Positions 23,310 through 35,134 of a stretch of DNA of 64,000 bases are shown here, one piece after another; the first letter of the stretch is position 1, and every line of letters starts with the position of its first letter. Below the pieces are notes generated by a model. That model had not been told where the DNA came from and ran no database searches. It saw only the letters and a program-made list of their open reading frames with translations. Origin of the DNA: Odobenus rosmarus divergens (Eukaryota; Chordata; Mammalia; Carnivora; Odobenidae); assembly GCF_000321225.1 (NCBI RefSeq), contig NW_004450275.1, positions 7,651,039 through 7,715,038 on the forward strand, given 5' to 3'. The translations under genes were made by a program, and so were the position numbers.

Positions 23310-23665
23310 TCACAGATACATATTGCTTACCTACTATGTATAACCTTCCATGACAAAGGCTGAGGGACATAGTACATTTAAGGACTGGCTTTTCATCCCT
23401 TTGGAAATAAGATTATCTGAAAAGAAAAAAGTGACTAGCACTACAAGGTCCACAATCCCTGGGAGACAAGTAACAAGGACTAAGAACATTGAGTGGTGTA
23501 AGAGGTCAAGGGAGGGTGAGCTCATTAGACTGAGATATTCAAGGAAGACTTCCTGGAAAGGGTGGAGTTTGAGCTGGATCTTGAAAAATGAGCATACGTT
23601 TGGGAGGTAAAGAGAAGGCAAGAAAATTTTCCAAGCAAAAGGAACAGAGTACATTCCAGTATGGG
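23310..23665 (-). mobile_element. L2 LINE relic, 3' region
   Basis: Antisense L2: a diverged terminus near 'cttacctactatgtataacc', then 'ggaagacttcctggaaaggg', 'gagtttgagctggatcttg' and 'aaaaatgagcata', and 'ttccaagcaaaaggaacag'. The second part is the complement of the L2 segment that usually reads as alternating CTTCA and TGTCACCTCC motifs in sense. Confidence 0.72.
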
Positions 23666-25794
23666 TTCTTTAGAGAAACCCATTTCACACTGTATTTAGA
23701 AACAACCTCCTTCCTGAACTAAGAATTTATTGGCCCAGGTATTGCAAAGTCTAGAAGTAGCTCCTGCTTTGATATGACAGAAGCATATACCCAAACACCA
23801 CTGTGTTTCTCTGTGTTGTCTTCACTCTCTGGTAAGTTCTCCTTTACAGCAGGGACTGGAAGCTCCAGATACATAGCCTGACAACTCAGCAACCTTGCAG
23901 AAACTGAACATGCACATATGTCCTGGAGTTGAGTCCCATTAGCCTGACTTGGGACAGACCTTTCTCTGAGACAGTCATTGAGGCCAAAATGACAGAATAT
24001 CCTTATTGCCTCATCTAGGTCATGGGCCACCAGAGTTGGGCTATAAACGAGTTGAGACTGGCGTTGAGAGATTAGTGCCACGTTCACCTAATAGATGATA
24101 GGCTAGATGGAGTTATCTACAAGGAAATATCATAAGGGTATTCCTGGAAGGGGAAATGGATGCTAAGAGTCAGAAATCACAATGGTATAAATAAATATTC
24201 AGAAATGAGAGATAGGTCAAGGTTTATACAGATGTAGGTGTCCACAGTTATGAGCATAAATTATTATCATGAAAATAAATTACTGTGTTATCAGATATTT
24301 GTCTTATTTGGCATCTGTTTTTCAAATGATCCACCAAGTCAGGCTTTGAAAAACATTTAACTTACAAATCATGTTTAGGGCTCATTCTCCTCCTCCTATC
24401 TCTATTATAATACTACCACTAGAAATAAATAAATAAATTGGAAAATGGAGCAAAGCAAGGGATGTTCTCTGTTGCTCAGGTTGGACTATTAAGAAATCTT
24501 TTCTCGGGAATTCCCCATGTTTCAGATAGAATAGAAATTAAGTGGCTGATTCATTCATTCATTAACAGTAGGGAGAATCTTCTGAGGCGCCAGTGCATCC
24601 TAACCCCAGCAGATCCTCCCTAATGCCTGTTCTTGCAAAAGCCCTCTGAAATTTCAGAGGTGTTTACTGGCATTTGTTCTCACCAAATGCTAATATGCCT
24701 ATGTCATGGTGCTTTGTTTACACACTATACATGTTGTCACACTTTGTCTTTATGCACAATCAATAATATTTTGGTAGCACTGAATACTTAATTCGGTGAC
24801 ATTTCATGGCTGGCTTTGTGTTGTTGTTACTTTCAAAGTCTACTTTTTTAGAGTTCCAAATTCCCAGCAAATTAGCCTGTTAAACATATCAACAAGTTGA
24901 AACTGTGGTTGAGACTATGTTTTCATAACACATAATTATGATCCCTCAAAAAACCTTCCCAAGCCCTAGTTAATTGAGGTAGTTAATTGAGGTCCATGGA
25001 TCCGTCAGGCTTCCGTGCCTTTTGACAGCAAATATGCAGTGAACGCTTTCCCTGAGATGGATTTTTCACACCTTTTGGAATCTAATGAGCTTGATCACCT
25101 GTTTCTGACTCAGGTTTTTTCCTTTATATTTACATTTACAAAGCTTGGTAATAAATCTAAATTTGACCTCAAAATCACTTTAATTTCCTTATTTCAGTCT
25201 TCAACCTTCATTGTCCACTGGGTCTTAATATTTTATTGGACAGTAGATCTCTCTAAAACTTTTTGAAAACTCTGGTCTCCTTCCCCAGAAAAGTGCACAA
25301 ACATCAAATGTTGCTTACAACTGTAGAAGGTTCTCTTACCCACCAATCCTGTACAAGACTTCTACTTAGGAGCACTTGCTTTTGATGTAGACATTTGAAA
25401 ACAAATATGGATTTTATTTTCCACTTCAGGTACCTTTTCAAAAGGATACCTGTGACCACTTCATTTGTCTTCTCCTTTGGCTAACTTGGCTCCTATCAGC
25501 CCTCAGACAGTAGAAGAGACCTAAGAGAAAGAAGAGTACAGTGAATTATTTCTCTTATCCTGCTAATTCTGTTGTTGGGTGAGGGGATACATCGGACCCC
25601 ACTCACTAAATTAGCAATGCCAGCCAGAAAAAAAGACAAAAAACAACCAGCCAACTGTCTGCTGACACATAAAGAATACTGGGTTGGATATTCAAAACCT
25701 AGCCAAAACTTAGGGACACACCAAGAGGTTTGCTTTCCCTTCCACTCATCAAATATTCCTTGGGTATCTTCTTTGACCAAGGCACTTTGTATGC
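23666..25794. other. Unassigned DNA
   Basis: No confident repeat or exon in this 2.1 kb. A 13-bp tandem 'agttaattgaggt' occurs twice near 24968-24992. The minus-strand frame of 122 codons at 23719-24087 has no recognisable domain. Confidence 0.4.
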
Positions 25795-25872
25795 ACTATT
25801 CTGTTTCATCAGTGGTTTGGGCAGTGCCCCACAAATAAAAGGCACTGAATACATATTTGTTGGAAATGAATA
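25795..25872 (+). mobile_element. L2 3'-end scrap
   Basis: The sense L2 terminus is visible as 'gggcagtgccccacaaataa', 'aaggcactgaatacatattt' and 'gttggaaatgaataat'. It abuts the MIR relic that follows. Confidence 0.6.
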
Positions 25873-26060
25873 ATAACTAACACTTATTGGGCAATTATTA
25901 TGTGCCAAGAGGTTTAATTCTCAAAACAACTGAATGAAGTAGGTGTCATTAACTGCATTTTTAATGAGGCCCACAGGGGTTCAGGAACTTAACCAAGGTT
26001 CTGAAGCTATGAGCCTACACCTGATGCTTTTATCCACCACACTGTAGTACTTCAATGTTC
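25873..26060 (-). mobile_element. MIR SINE relic
   Basis: Antisense MIR: 'ctaacacttattgggcaatt', 'attatgtgccaagagg', 'ctcaaaacaactgaatgaag', 'aggcccacaggggttcagg', 'aacttaaccaaggttctgaag', ending near 'atccaccacactgtagtac'. Confidence 0.82.
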
Positions 26061-27665
26061 TCTCACAGGTGTGATTGTTTAACCTTGTCTAAGAGATGAC
26101 AAATTCTAGTTCAGGTCTGATCAATAACTTAACTCAGAAGAACATACGACAGAGCCTGGATTGGGCCCGAGTTTGACCGATTTCAAACCCAGATCACCGC
26201 TGTCTTCTTTGTTATGGCGTCAATTCCATCCACACACTACCTTCCCCCTAACTTCCGGTCCATCTCCATTCCCACAGCCATGCATCTGAAACCACTGCTT
26301 GATCACTATGGGGTGAGTGCACCAATGGCTACAAACCAAAGGCTTCCATTTTCAGGCCAAAGGCAGCCACACAAAGATCCTGCAAAATTCCCCATCTTAT
26401 TTCATCTGTCAGTTACTTACATATTTTGAACTTAGTTCAACCTTTAGCGAAGTTATAGTTCTTTGAAAAATCCATCACAAAGTTTTAGTAGAAATTGGGA
26501 CTGGGGAAGAAAAAGCAAGCTTCCTATGTTTCTTTAGTTTTATTAATTATTCCTCACGGGTTTTATATTTATTATTGTTTCTGGAGGCTTGCCAGTGGGG
26601 CCACCCACTCTCCTTCATCTGGAGGAGCAGGTGCCTACAGCTAGCCGATGTTTCTTGTGAGAGAAATGTAAGAAATACCATCTACTTTATTCCATGTAGT
26701 TGATCCCTCCATTCTCTTATTTCCCTCATGTTCACTAATTATGAGTTGGTATCGTTGTCTAGGGCAAGAGCTGTCAAAAATTAACTGTAAAAATTATGAT
26801 TTCTGGCTGGTTTCATGTTTCATATATATCATAAGAGGCCCAAATTTCAAACTAGATTCCTAGTAACAATGGCAAGCCAGGTCTGTCCTGGCTTACAGAT
26901 TTACACAGGGGCTCAGAGGAATTATTAGATGACAAAACCAGCCCCACCATTTGGAAGCTGAAAAATCTAATCTCACACCCATGTAGACAGAGACAAACAC
27001 AAAGGAACACACACACACAACCAAGCAGTAAATACATTGGGCAGATCCTTATTCGCCAAGAGAAATAAACATTTGCTCTGGGAGACAATCTCTTCCATTT
27101 CTGAGAAAATGGAAAAAGACCATCATTCCTGTAAACTACTCACCCCCAGGCGGCAGGTTTATTTCATGTCTCCAGGCTGCAATATCTTCACTTATTAAAA
27201 GAAGGCTTTCCAAAAAAGTATGTGTGTTTGCAGGTGTCCGTCAAATTGGAGGAACATTCAAGGACCTAATCTAAGTCCAAAGGGAAATTACCTTCTCTCC
27301 TGTTAACAGTTGTTTTTCAAGGATGGGCAGAAATCCTAAGCACAGAATAACAAGAAATCTGGGCAGGTTATTTAAGAGTAGATCTTTGACATTTAATTCA
27401 GTTATACAAGAACAAGTGCTGCACATGATGTGTTTCCCTCCTGCTCACCTGTTTCATTTTCATTATGTTTATTCTTAGAAAGGTGAGCACAAGCAGCAGA
27501 TAGGTGAGCTAACGACTTTTCCAACACGAGACATGAATTTCAAACAAAGGATATTTTATTTTATTTCAGCTGGAGATTTCCAAAGGAGCACCCTCTTTCT
27601 CTGTTAATTAGAATCCAGATATTGTCTTTTTGACTAGAGACATATTACAGTTGTCAATTCAAAGC
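26061..27665. other. Unassigned DNA
   Basis: No element or gene was recognised. Frames on both strands are short. Confidence 0.4.
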
Positions 27666-27877
27666 AAAAAAATTAAAATGCCGCGGCACCTGGGTGGCAC
27701 CGACTGGTTAAGCGTCTGCCTTCGGCTCAGGTCATGATCTCAGGCTCCTGAGATCGAGCCCCGCCCGCATTGGGCTTTCTGCTCAGCAGGGGGTCTGCTT
27801 CCCTTCCCCCCCAAATCATGCTTAATTTCACTCTCTCTCAAATAATTAAATAAAATCTTTAAAAAAATTAAAATGCC
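27666..27877 (+). mobile_element. CAN-SINE with 17-bp target duplication and altered head
   Basis: The body is about 27683-27860. The perfect repeat AAAAAAATTAAAATGCC at 27666-27682 and 27861-27877 defines the insertion. The head reads GCACCTGGGTGGCACCGACTGG, so the box-A-like GGCTCAGT is altered to GGCACCGACT. 'gccccgcccgcattggg' has a small extra CCG. The CT-rich middle is replaced by a C-rich stretch and 'caaatcatgcttaatttc'. Confidence 0.93.
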
Positions 27878-29555
27878 ATTTACTACTTGGACTATGTTAA
27901 CAAATTAAAACAAAACAAAGGAAAGGAAGGCAATGTTCCATGATTAGTGATGGCAACAAGATGACATCTACTGTATACAAATACTATACTGTTGAGCCTT
28001 TTGAATTATTTTTCATGATATGAGGGTGGGTTGCGTTGACCCTGCCAAGACCACTCACCCAGCTTCCCTTGTGGCCACAATTCACAAGATATTTGTAAGC
28101 TGACATTAGGGTTTGGGCCACAGAACAGAATAAAGACAGTAAAGCTGTGACCTAAGAGTCACTCATACGGGGCCTAGTCACCTGGACAAAAGACTGGATC
28201 CTTCCAGAATTGAAACCCAGGCCTCCTGACACTATTCATTGAGTCTTTCTTGTGTAAGGTGTTGCAGTGGATGCTCTGAGCATTTACCCTTCTGAGCCAC
28301 ACAATGCAAGAGGTTGAGACTGTAACTCACTCACACCCACACATTTAGAAGGAAAAGAGTCAGGCTTTCAACTATGCTCTTTCTGCTGCTACATGTTCTT
28401 CCTGTTGCTACGCATGCCCAATACTACAAAGGCAGAGAGATATGTAAAATCAGCCTCTGACCGTGGGACCGGTTTCACAGGTGTCCATCTGGAGGTCCAG
28501 CTCTGAAGCTCTTCAAGCTTGGCTCAGTGCTCTGCTAGCACTGTCTTGAAATTCTTAAGAATTTTTGAACAAGGGGCCTCGTGTTTCATTTTAATGTGAC
28601 TTTTACTAATTATCTAGCCGGTCCTCCCTATAAAGATAGCACACAGCAGAAGAAATAGTCCCATGAAAGCCCCCCCTTGGGGACACTGGAATGAAGAGAG
28701 CTGCTTTCTGTATAGTTACCTAGCAGATCCGTCATAAAATTGATCTCAAGGTATTCTGGATATTTGAGGAAATGCTCAGATTTCTGTCATTTTTCTTAGG
28801 GGAGATAGAAGTGAAAGGTAGAGTTTGTCCATTTTCCCCCTACTACTAGCTGCCCTCCCCCCAGTAACTTGCTCTACATTTTGAAGTGTGTGGCAATGTC
28901 TCATACCAAACAAGAGCTCTGACAGAACAAACGATGTTGAAAAATCATGAGGTTGCTTCTTATTGGGTGTCAGTGCACAGCACACACCCATCTCTTGTCA
29001 TGCTCCAAAGAAATGAGCAAACTCCTCTCAACACTAGTATGGTAAATAGTTGTAAAGGCCAAGTCCACTCGAAAGGCAAAGGAGTCCCACACCTTCCCGG
29101 TTTAAAAACCCCACAAGTCCTAGCTATCCATAAGCAACGAAAAAAAAAAAAAGCTTCTCTTACTGGTTTGAAAATGAATAGTCCTCTCTAGGGAAAAACA
29201 ACACAAAACAAAACCTTTTGATTGTATGATTTAAATATGAAACAATCTATGACTTCTAAAAATGACTTGGTTGATATCAAAATGCAAAGTTGTGTGTCAG
29301 GAGAATAAATGAATTATTTATCGATTAACTGGCAGAGAAGGAGTATTTGAAAAGCATCTAGCTGAAATTTCGGAATAATCCTGAACACAGGTGACTTTCA
29401 GTAAAGACTGAGTGGCAGCTGATGGGTCTCACCTAATGAGGGGGGGGGCAGGAATGGGCACAGGCAGGGCCTGTGGGGAACTTGTTCCCCTCATCCCGAT
29501 CCCCGCTGATACCTGTGTGCCACCACCGGCTCCAGCCTCCTCTCTGAGCCTTTAT
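27878..29555. other. Unassigned DNA
   Basis: Nothing confidently recognised. A G9 run lies at about 29440-29448 in a GC-richer stretch. The 101-codon frame at 28886-29191 (+) has no recognisable motif. Confidence 0.4.
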
Positions 29556-29720
29556 TCTGTGCTCCTTTCACCTGGGCCTTCCTTCCTCCACCACTGCTTG
29601 TGAACATCCTGCTCATCTCCTCAAGACCCAGCACAAATGTCACCCCACTCAGACAGCCGGTTGCTCCCTGAGCTGTGGGCCGCCTGCTGGTGCTTCCTTC
29701 CGGATGGGATACATTCGACA
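29556..29720 (+). mobile_element. L2 LINE relic
   Basis: Sense L2 segment: 'ttctgtgctcctttcacctg', 'ctcctcaagacccagcacaa', 'atgtcaccccactcagacag'. This matches the motif order of the distal L2 coding and 3' region. A further L2 piece of the same orientation at 30200-30362 suggests one element split by a MIR and other sequence. Confidence 0.65.
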
Positions 29721-29864
29721 CCCCATACGGATAAGCTCTGCTGACTTCCAGGCATGTAGAGACACCGTTGTACTGTTCAGTGACACACTGATGCATCAAC
29801 AATCTAGATGTGAGGGCAGCTGAAGAGGAGCCATCCAGCGGAGGGACGAAGACAGAAAGTGTTG

Positions 29865-29990
29865 GAATTAGAGGGGTTTGGAGCCGGACTCAGTTTCGGA
29901 ATCTGGGCCAAATTACTTAATCTCTGCCTCAGTGTTCTTATCTGGGAGGTGGAGATCGTGAGAGAAGTGACTGCTGGGGTGGTGACGATG
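29865..29990 (+). mobile_element. MIR SINE relic
   Basis: Sense MIR head and core: 'ggtttggagccggactcag', 'tctgggccaaattacttaat', 'ctctgcctcagtgttcttat', 'ctgggaggtggagatcg'. Only the 5' half is recognisable. Confidence 0.7.
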
Positions 29991-30199
29991 AAGATGGTTT
30001 ACTGTGTTCCAGTGCTTGGAACCAGAACCCTAGGTGGCACTCTGGAAGCACTAACTGTGAGCCCTCATCGTACGTACCTGTTGGCATCATCCTTTTTTCC
30101 CATCAACCAACATTAAAACAGCACCATTGTTATGAGGGACCCACACGGTTTTATGAAGCTGAAGTAGTTCCTGGCTGGGAACCACAGTGTCCTCTGATC

Positions 30200-30362
30200 C
30201 TCCTTCTTTTGTGGCACCTTTCACACTTTTTTCCTGCTGTTTCAGAATCTGCAACATGACTCATATCCTCTTGCCGTGTAAAATCAAGTTGTCTTCTTCG
30301 AATCCTCATAGCCCCTGTATTCAGCAGGAGCAGAATAAATGCTTATTGAATGAATAAATAAT
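30200..30362 (+). mobile_element. L2 3' end
   Basis: Sense L2 terminus: 'ggcacctttcacactttt', 'aatcctcatagcccctgtatt', 'cagcaggagcagaataaatg', then 'cttattgaatgaataaataa'. It directly precedes the purine microsatellite. Confidence 0.7.
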
Positions 30363-30374
30363 TGTGGGGCAGAA

Positions 30375-30414
30375 CAAAAAAAGAAAGAAAGAAAGAAAGG
30401 AAGGAAGGAAGGAA

Positions 30415-30464
<50 letters not shown>

Positions 30465-30484
30465 CAAAGAAAGAGAAAGAAAAA
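30375..30484 (+). repeat. (GAAA)n/(GGAA)n purine tract
   Basis: About 110 bp of almost pure purine: AAAG units, then six GGAA units near 30398-30418, then a long run of GAAA units with a few interruptions. Mirror-symmetric purine tracts of this length can form triplex (H-DNA) structures and are typically unstable in length. The frames read through it on both strands are artefacts. Confidence 0.97.
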
Positions 30485-31011
30485 CGAACAGTACTCTCAC
30501 TGTCAATAGATAATGATCTGGAATGCTCCGGGCACCACCTGATCATTATCCAGTGTTAGCAATTACGCCACAGAGGGGAATTCTCGTACAAGGCAGTGAC
30601 TAGATAAAACACGATGAGATTTAGTAGCCAATTGTACGCTGGAAGGTTTGGCGTAGATGTAGGTGGAAGATGATGTGATCACATTTTGGAGATACTGTGA
30701 ACTTTCACCCCAAATTCATACCTAACAACTTGACATGCCATTTGGAATTCTACAACGAGGGCATGATTCGTTGGGGTTAAAAATTGCCTTATTAAACATC
30801 CTATCCTCATGCGCTACAATCACTAATCCCTCTGCTGCATGGCTGAGTAGACTCAGAGGCGCAAAAGCAAGGGAAGGACACGCTGAGAGAGAAAAAGAGG
30901 CTGTCCAAAATGAATTTTTTCCCATTTTGTCCTATTCAGCCCTCATAGTTTTGTCTGAAACTAATGCTGAAATCTGACAGGAGAACCACGGCAGAACTAG
31001 CTGTTTTATTT
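30485..31011. other. Unassigned DNA
   Basis: No confident element or exon. Confidence 0.4.
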
Positions 31012-31146
31012 CATTTTTAAAAAAAATTTATTTAAATTCAATTAGCCAACATAGAGTACGTCATTAGTTTCAGATGTAGAGTTCAGTAATTCATCAGTTG
31101 CGTATACCACCCAGTGCTCATCACATCATGTGCCCTCCCTCATGCA
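31012..31146 (-). mobile_element. Severely 5'-truncated carnivore-type L1 3' end
   Basis: The plus strand shows the antisense of an L1 3' UTR: T/A-rich start with A8 (poly(A) complement region), 'aattcaattagccaacatag', 'cattagtttcagatgtagag', 'ttcagtaattcatcagttgc' and 'cccagtgctcatcacatc', stopping at 'gccctccctcatgcag'. Only about 130 bp of the 3' end are present. This 3' UTR type is typical of carnivore L1. No clean target duplication was found. Confidence 0.78.
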
Positions 31147-31164
31147 GTTTTAACATCAACAACA

Positions 31165-31310
31165 TCGGTCATAATAACAATAACTATGTTTGAGCACTAT
31201 CTATGACACTGTACCAGGCACGCATTCTATGTGTCATCTCATTTAATTCTCAAAACAACTATGTTATTTGGAGATAATTATTTGTATCTGTTCCGATGCT
31301 TTCATATACA
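31165..31310 (-). mobile_element. MIR SINE relic, tail part
   Basis: Antisense MIR tail side: 'tttgagcactatctatgac', 'actgtaccaggcacgcatt', 'tgtcatctcatttaattctc', 'aaaacaactatgttatttgg'. The head side appears 550 bp further on (31850-31995), so this looks like one MIR split by later insertion. Confidence 0.72.
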
Positions 31311-31319
31311 AGAGCTAGA

Positions 31320-31850
31320 GTTAGACTTGACTCAAAATGGTATCAATAATAAAAGAAATCTGTTGTTTCAAGTAACAAGAAATGCACAGTTGGGTGATTC
31401 TAAGGATGGGTCACTCAGCAGCTCAGGGATGCCATCAAGGACCCAGCTTCCTTTATACCTTCCACTTAGCCCTCATGGCACGGTGGAAGGCTTATCAGCT
31501 TATGATTTCAAGATGACAATAGCTGCTCTGAGCTTCACAGCCCAAAGGACAGAAGAGGGAGAACATGATGCATTTTAGAAAGGAGGGCAAGTTCCCAGAA
31601 GCTGCTCCATGGATTCATCTCATGCCTTCTTGGCATGTCCAGTCCCCTAACAGTTGCTCTCACAGTGAATAGAATTTCCTTGACTGGCTTCATTAATTAA
31701 TATTTGCCTCCTGAGGCTGAGAAGAGGTGCAGACTTCTCTGCACGCAAGGATGCCCAAAACCTGAACAAATTAGTCACTCTGTTAGCAAGGAAGCAGGAG
31801 AATGGAGTTTGCATAGACGGCCAAGAATGTCTACCCCAGACCTGGTTGTG
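31320..31850. mobile_element. Unnamed mammalian interspersed repeat splitting a MIR
   Basis: The segment contains 'cagcagctcagggatgcc', 'atcaaggacccagcttcc' and, later, 'ggcaagttcccagaagctgc'. I recognise this word order as recurring in mammalian genomes but cannot name the family. Its place between two halves of one antisense MIR supports a later insertion. The boundaries and orientation are uncertain, and the 115-codon frame at 31231-31578 is considered repeat-derived. Confidence 0.4.
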
Positions 31851-31995
31851 TCATGTAACAAATAGGAATGCGGGAGCTCAGCCAGTCTGGTAACTTGTTC
31901 CAGAACACACAGTGAGTAGGTGATGACACCAGGATAGAGTCAGCCCCAGTCTGTGGAAATTTAAAGGGCATACTTCTGACCACTGTGTCTTTCCA
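31850..31995 (-). mobile_element. MIR SINE relic, head part
   Basis: Antisense MIR core to head: 'aacttgttccagaacacaca', 'gtgagtaggtgatgacacc', 'ccagtctgtgg', and 'ggcatacttctgaccactgtg'. It complements the tail part at 31165-31310. Confidence 0.62.
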
Positions 31996-34393
31996 CACGC
32001 TACTTTTGTGTACGCACTCCTAAACATTCCAAATTGTTGCAAAAATGATTTTAAAAATTAAGCACCATCGTATACTGTTAGCTTAACAAAGAGATCCAGA
32101 ATGACTTCTTTACACCTGCCTGACCTGTACCAGAGAGGCAGCATTTCATCCAGCAGAGACACGCTTCACTAATAGCAAGCTCAACACTCTGGGAAATTTT
32201 AGCCTAACAGGACCCCTGTAGTCATAGAAAGGAGTTCCCAAACTTCTGAGAACAATGTCAGCCCACTGAAGATTCAGAGGAGTCAAGAATTGTCCCTACT
32301 GAAATTCTTACAGTGTGATAACATAATGAATTGTGCAGTAATTGCTAAATGTGCCACATCTTTAGCCATGATACCCCTAAGACAACCTTGTCTCCCACTA
32401 ACCCAGGAAAACTAGCTGTTCCTCAACTACTAAATTTATTACAAAGATAACTTCTGGATCTTCTGCTGCTAGTTTTTAAACAAGATGAAGTTGGATAAGA
32501 GACGTTATTTCTTCCAGACATGATAGAGAAATAATTGTTTTTGAAAAAAAAATAGAAAATACACATATATTCTATGTTTGTTTTTCTTATAATTGTTTGA
32601 TCATTTTTAAAATGACGGGAATGGTGATGACTTTACCCAGATCCTGTATTTAAATGGAAATAGTTGGAGGCAGGTATATATGAGTGCATTAACATTCTTA
32701 GATGACCGATTCTGTCTAATTGAAAAAATTTGAATTCTTTTGATTATACAACCATCAGTGGAAATGAAGAACTGAAAATGGATCTGAATTTGACTACTGA
32801 TAGTATATTATAAAAATATACCAAAATAAAGAGTCTAAATCCTCACCTAATGAATTTAAAAATTGTGCCTAAGGAATTAATAAGAAGGAAACTCAGTTTT
32901 GGTTTGATTTTTCCCTCGCTTTTGTTTTCCTTTCCAACCTACCTCCAACTTCATTCTTTCTTATGTTTAGTTGTAACTCTCGAGGCAAAAACTAAGCAGA
33001 TATGCCTCTTATGTTCTTTGTATGGACACATTTTTAAGTCAACTAAGGACAATCAGAAAAAAGAAAAATGATGACGAAGCAAGAGAAAGCTTTTAACACT
33101 ACTTGTACCTGGAATAAGGCTATTAGCGAATCAACCAATTCAATTTTTTTCTAACAAATTCCCTGGATTTTTTATTATTATAGAGAGCCATCACCGATGG
33201 CAGCAAAATGATTCCAATTGTACTCTGTGAAAAAAAAAATCTGTTTTCCAACTGAGTGATTTATTGTCATCAAGATCATTTTGAATGGAAAGAAGAAAAG
33301 AACACTCACATCATTATAAAATGTGCATTACCTTTTCTTGTAGTTTCAAAGGAGAAATCCTAACAATTACTACAAATTACTTGTCGGTTCATGATTTTGT
33401 GCATTATTTCACATTTAGTTCACAAAAAAGAAAAATGATAAGGAAGTGTAATTCGTTAAGATTTTATTGGGGTAGGGGACTCTAAGAATACTTGTACATA
33501 AACTGGAGGTGACAGGTTGGGAATATTGAAAGTCAAGAGAAACCACAAAGTAATTTGGAGCACTGAAACTTCTCAACGAGAGAAAATAAGAACAGGAAAA
33601 TTACTTTTTTCTCCCAGGAAACTCAGCATTAGAGTAGGAATGAAGAAACTATAGATAGGGAGTGGTAGAAAATGGACCTTCACTTAGACCTTTATAGTAA
33701 GGGTGAAAATCACAGAAACTGAAGTTGCTCCTTCTCATTTTTAAAGTTTACTGACCCATTAATATCCAGGAGGCAATTCTTAGCAAATATCTGCTGAAGG
33801 AATGAAGTAATCAATGGCATGAATGGAACGTATATTTGTTTCTAGAATCATTAAGATTTTTCAAAGTGTTTTTAAGGAAACACTCTAACATGCTTTGATG
33901 GTGAAAGGGATGGTTCTGGAATAAAACCAGTTAACAAAATGAAATTCTTGCACTGAAACATAAATAAAATTATAATCTGAATTCATTCCGAAGAAAGTAA
34001 TGGGATGGGGTTGGGTCAGTAAGGTCCAGAGGCAAAAAAAGATTGTGCTGCTAAAAGCATGTACACTTCTATTCCATTTTCTGACTGGTTTCCATTTACT
34101 GATCCAATTTCCTGTTCACTGGAGTGTGTACTTTGCTGTAATCCCATGGAATGTGATCCAGGGAGAGTCTGCACACCTAATCTTCCTGAATGAGTAAGCC
34201 AGACAGAGCATCCACAGTAATCTATAAAGAACCCAAACATGGAAACTATCACCAGGACCCTACTTGGATGTCTTACCTGTGGCAATGCAGGAGAACCAAG
34301 TCAGTACACATGCATGTTCTTTACAATTTGGAAGATTTTCTTATGTATTTTTTATCTGTAGTTCTAAATACTCATGAATTTTTTGAGCATTCT
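31996..34393. other. Unassigned AT-rich DNA
   Basis: Nothing recognised in about 2.4 kb apart from short A and T runs. No splice-flanked coding frame was seen. Confidence 0.4.
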
Positions 34394-34622
34394 AAAATAT
34401 ATTTGACTATTTAGGACACCTGGGTGGCTCAGTCGGTTAAGCGTCTGCCTTCGCTCAGGTCATGATCTGAGGGTCCTGGGATTGAGCCCAGTGTCGTGTT
34501 GGGCTCTGTGTTCAGTGGGGAGTCTGCTTCTTCCTCTGCCTCTGCCCCTGCTCTAGCTTTCTCACTCTCTCTCTCTCAGATAAATAAAATCTTAAAAAAA
34601 ATAAAAATATATTTGACCATTT
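34394..34622 (+). mobile_element. CAN-SINE with 19-bp target duplication
   Basis: The body is about 34414-34603. The direct repeat AAAATATATTTGACTATTT (34394-34412) / AAAATATATTTGACCATTT (34604-34622) differs at one position. The head is GACACCTGGGTGGCTCAG. 'ctgccttcgctcagg' lacks the usual GG of TTCGGCTC. 'gagcccagtgtcgtgttggg' has an extra few bases. The tail is AGATAAATAAAATCTTA with A7. Confidence 0.95.
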
Positions 34623-35134
34623 AAAATACTACCTTTACTATAGAGGTAAAAATGCCAAGCTAATATAAATATTGGTTCCATTTCAACAATTGTAATTTCC
34701 ATGTTCCAGTTATTTGCATATAAATAGTCATGTTGCCTGAACCACTCATTGAAATGTGTACAGCCCTAGACTGCACTGGCCTTTCCCCAGATTCCTATAA
34801 TTATACAAATAACAGTGGGCACTTTAATTTACTGCCTCAGATACATGCTTGCTGATATACCATTGCAAACAGTGTAGGAAGCCGGTCAAGGGTAAGGACA
34901 CAGTGGCAAGAGTTGGACAGCGACGTTAGAGTCACGTCATGGTGGGTATGCTACCTCTTCTGAGTAGGTTTCAGGCAAAGGCCAAAGCAAGACCAGGATG
35001 AGAGAAGCTAGGTTAATGAATGCCCCAAACGAGAGAAAGGTCAGGCTTCTGCACCCAAGACGCCTAAAATGGCAGAGTGAGGGGCCTGCTTTAATCCTGG
35101 TACCACCAACACTGTGGCTCATGCAGCCATTTGG
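34623..35134. other. Unassigned DNA
   Basis: No confident element or exon. Confidence 0.4.
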
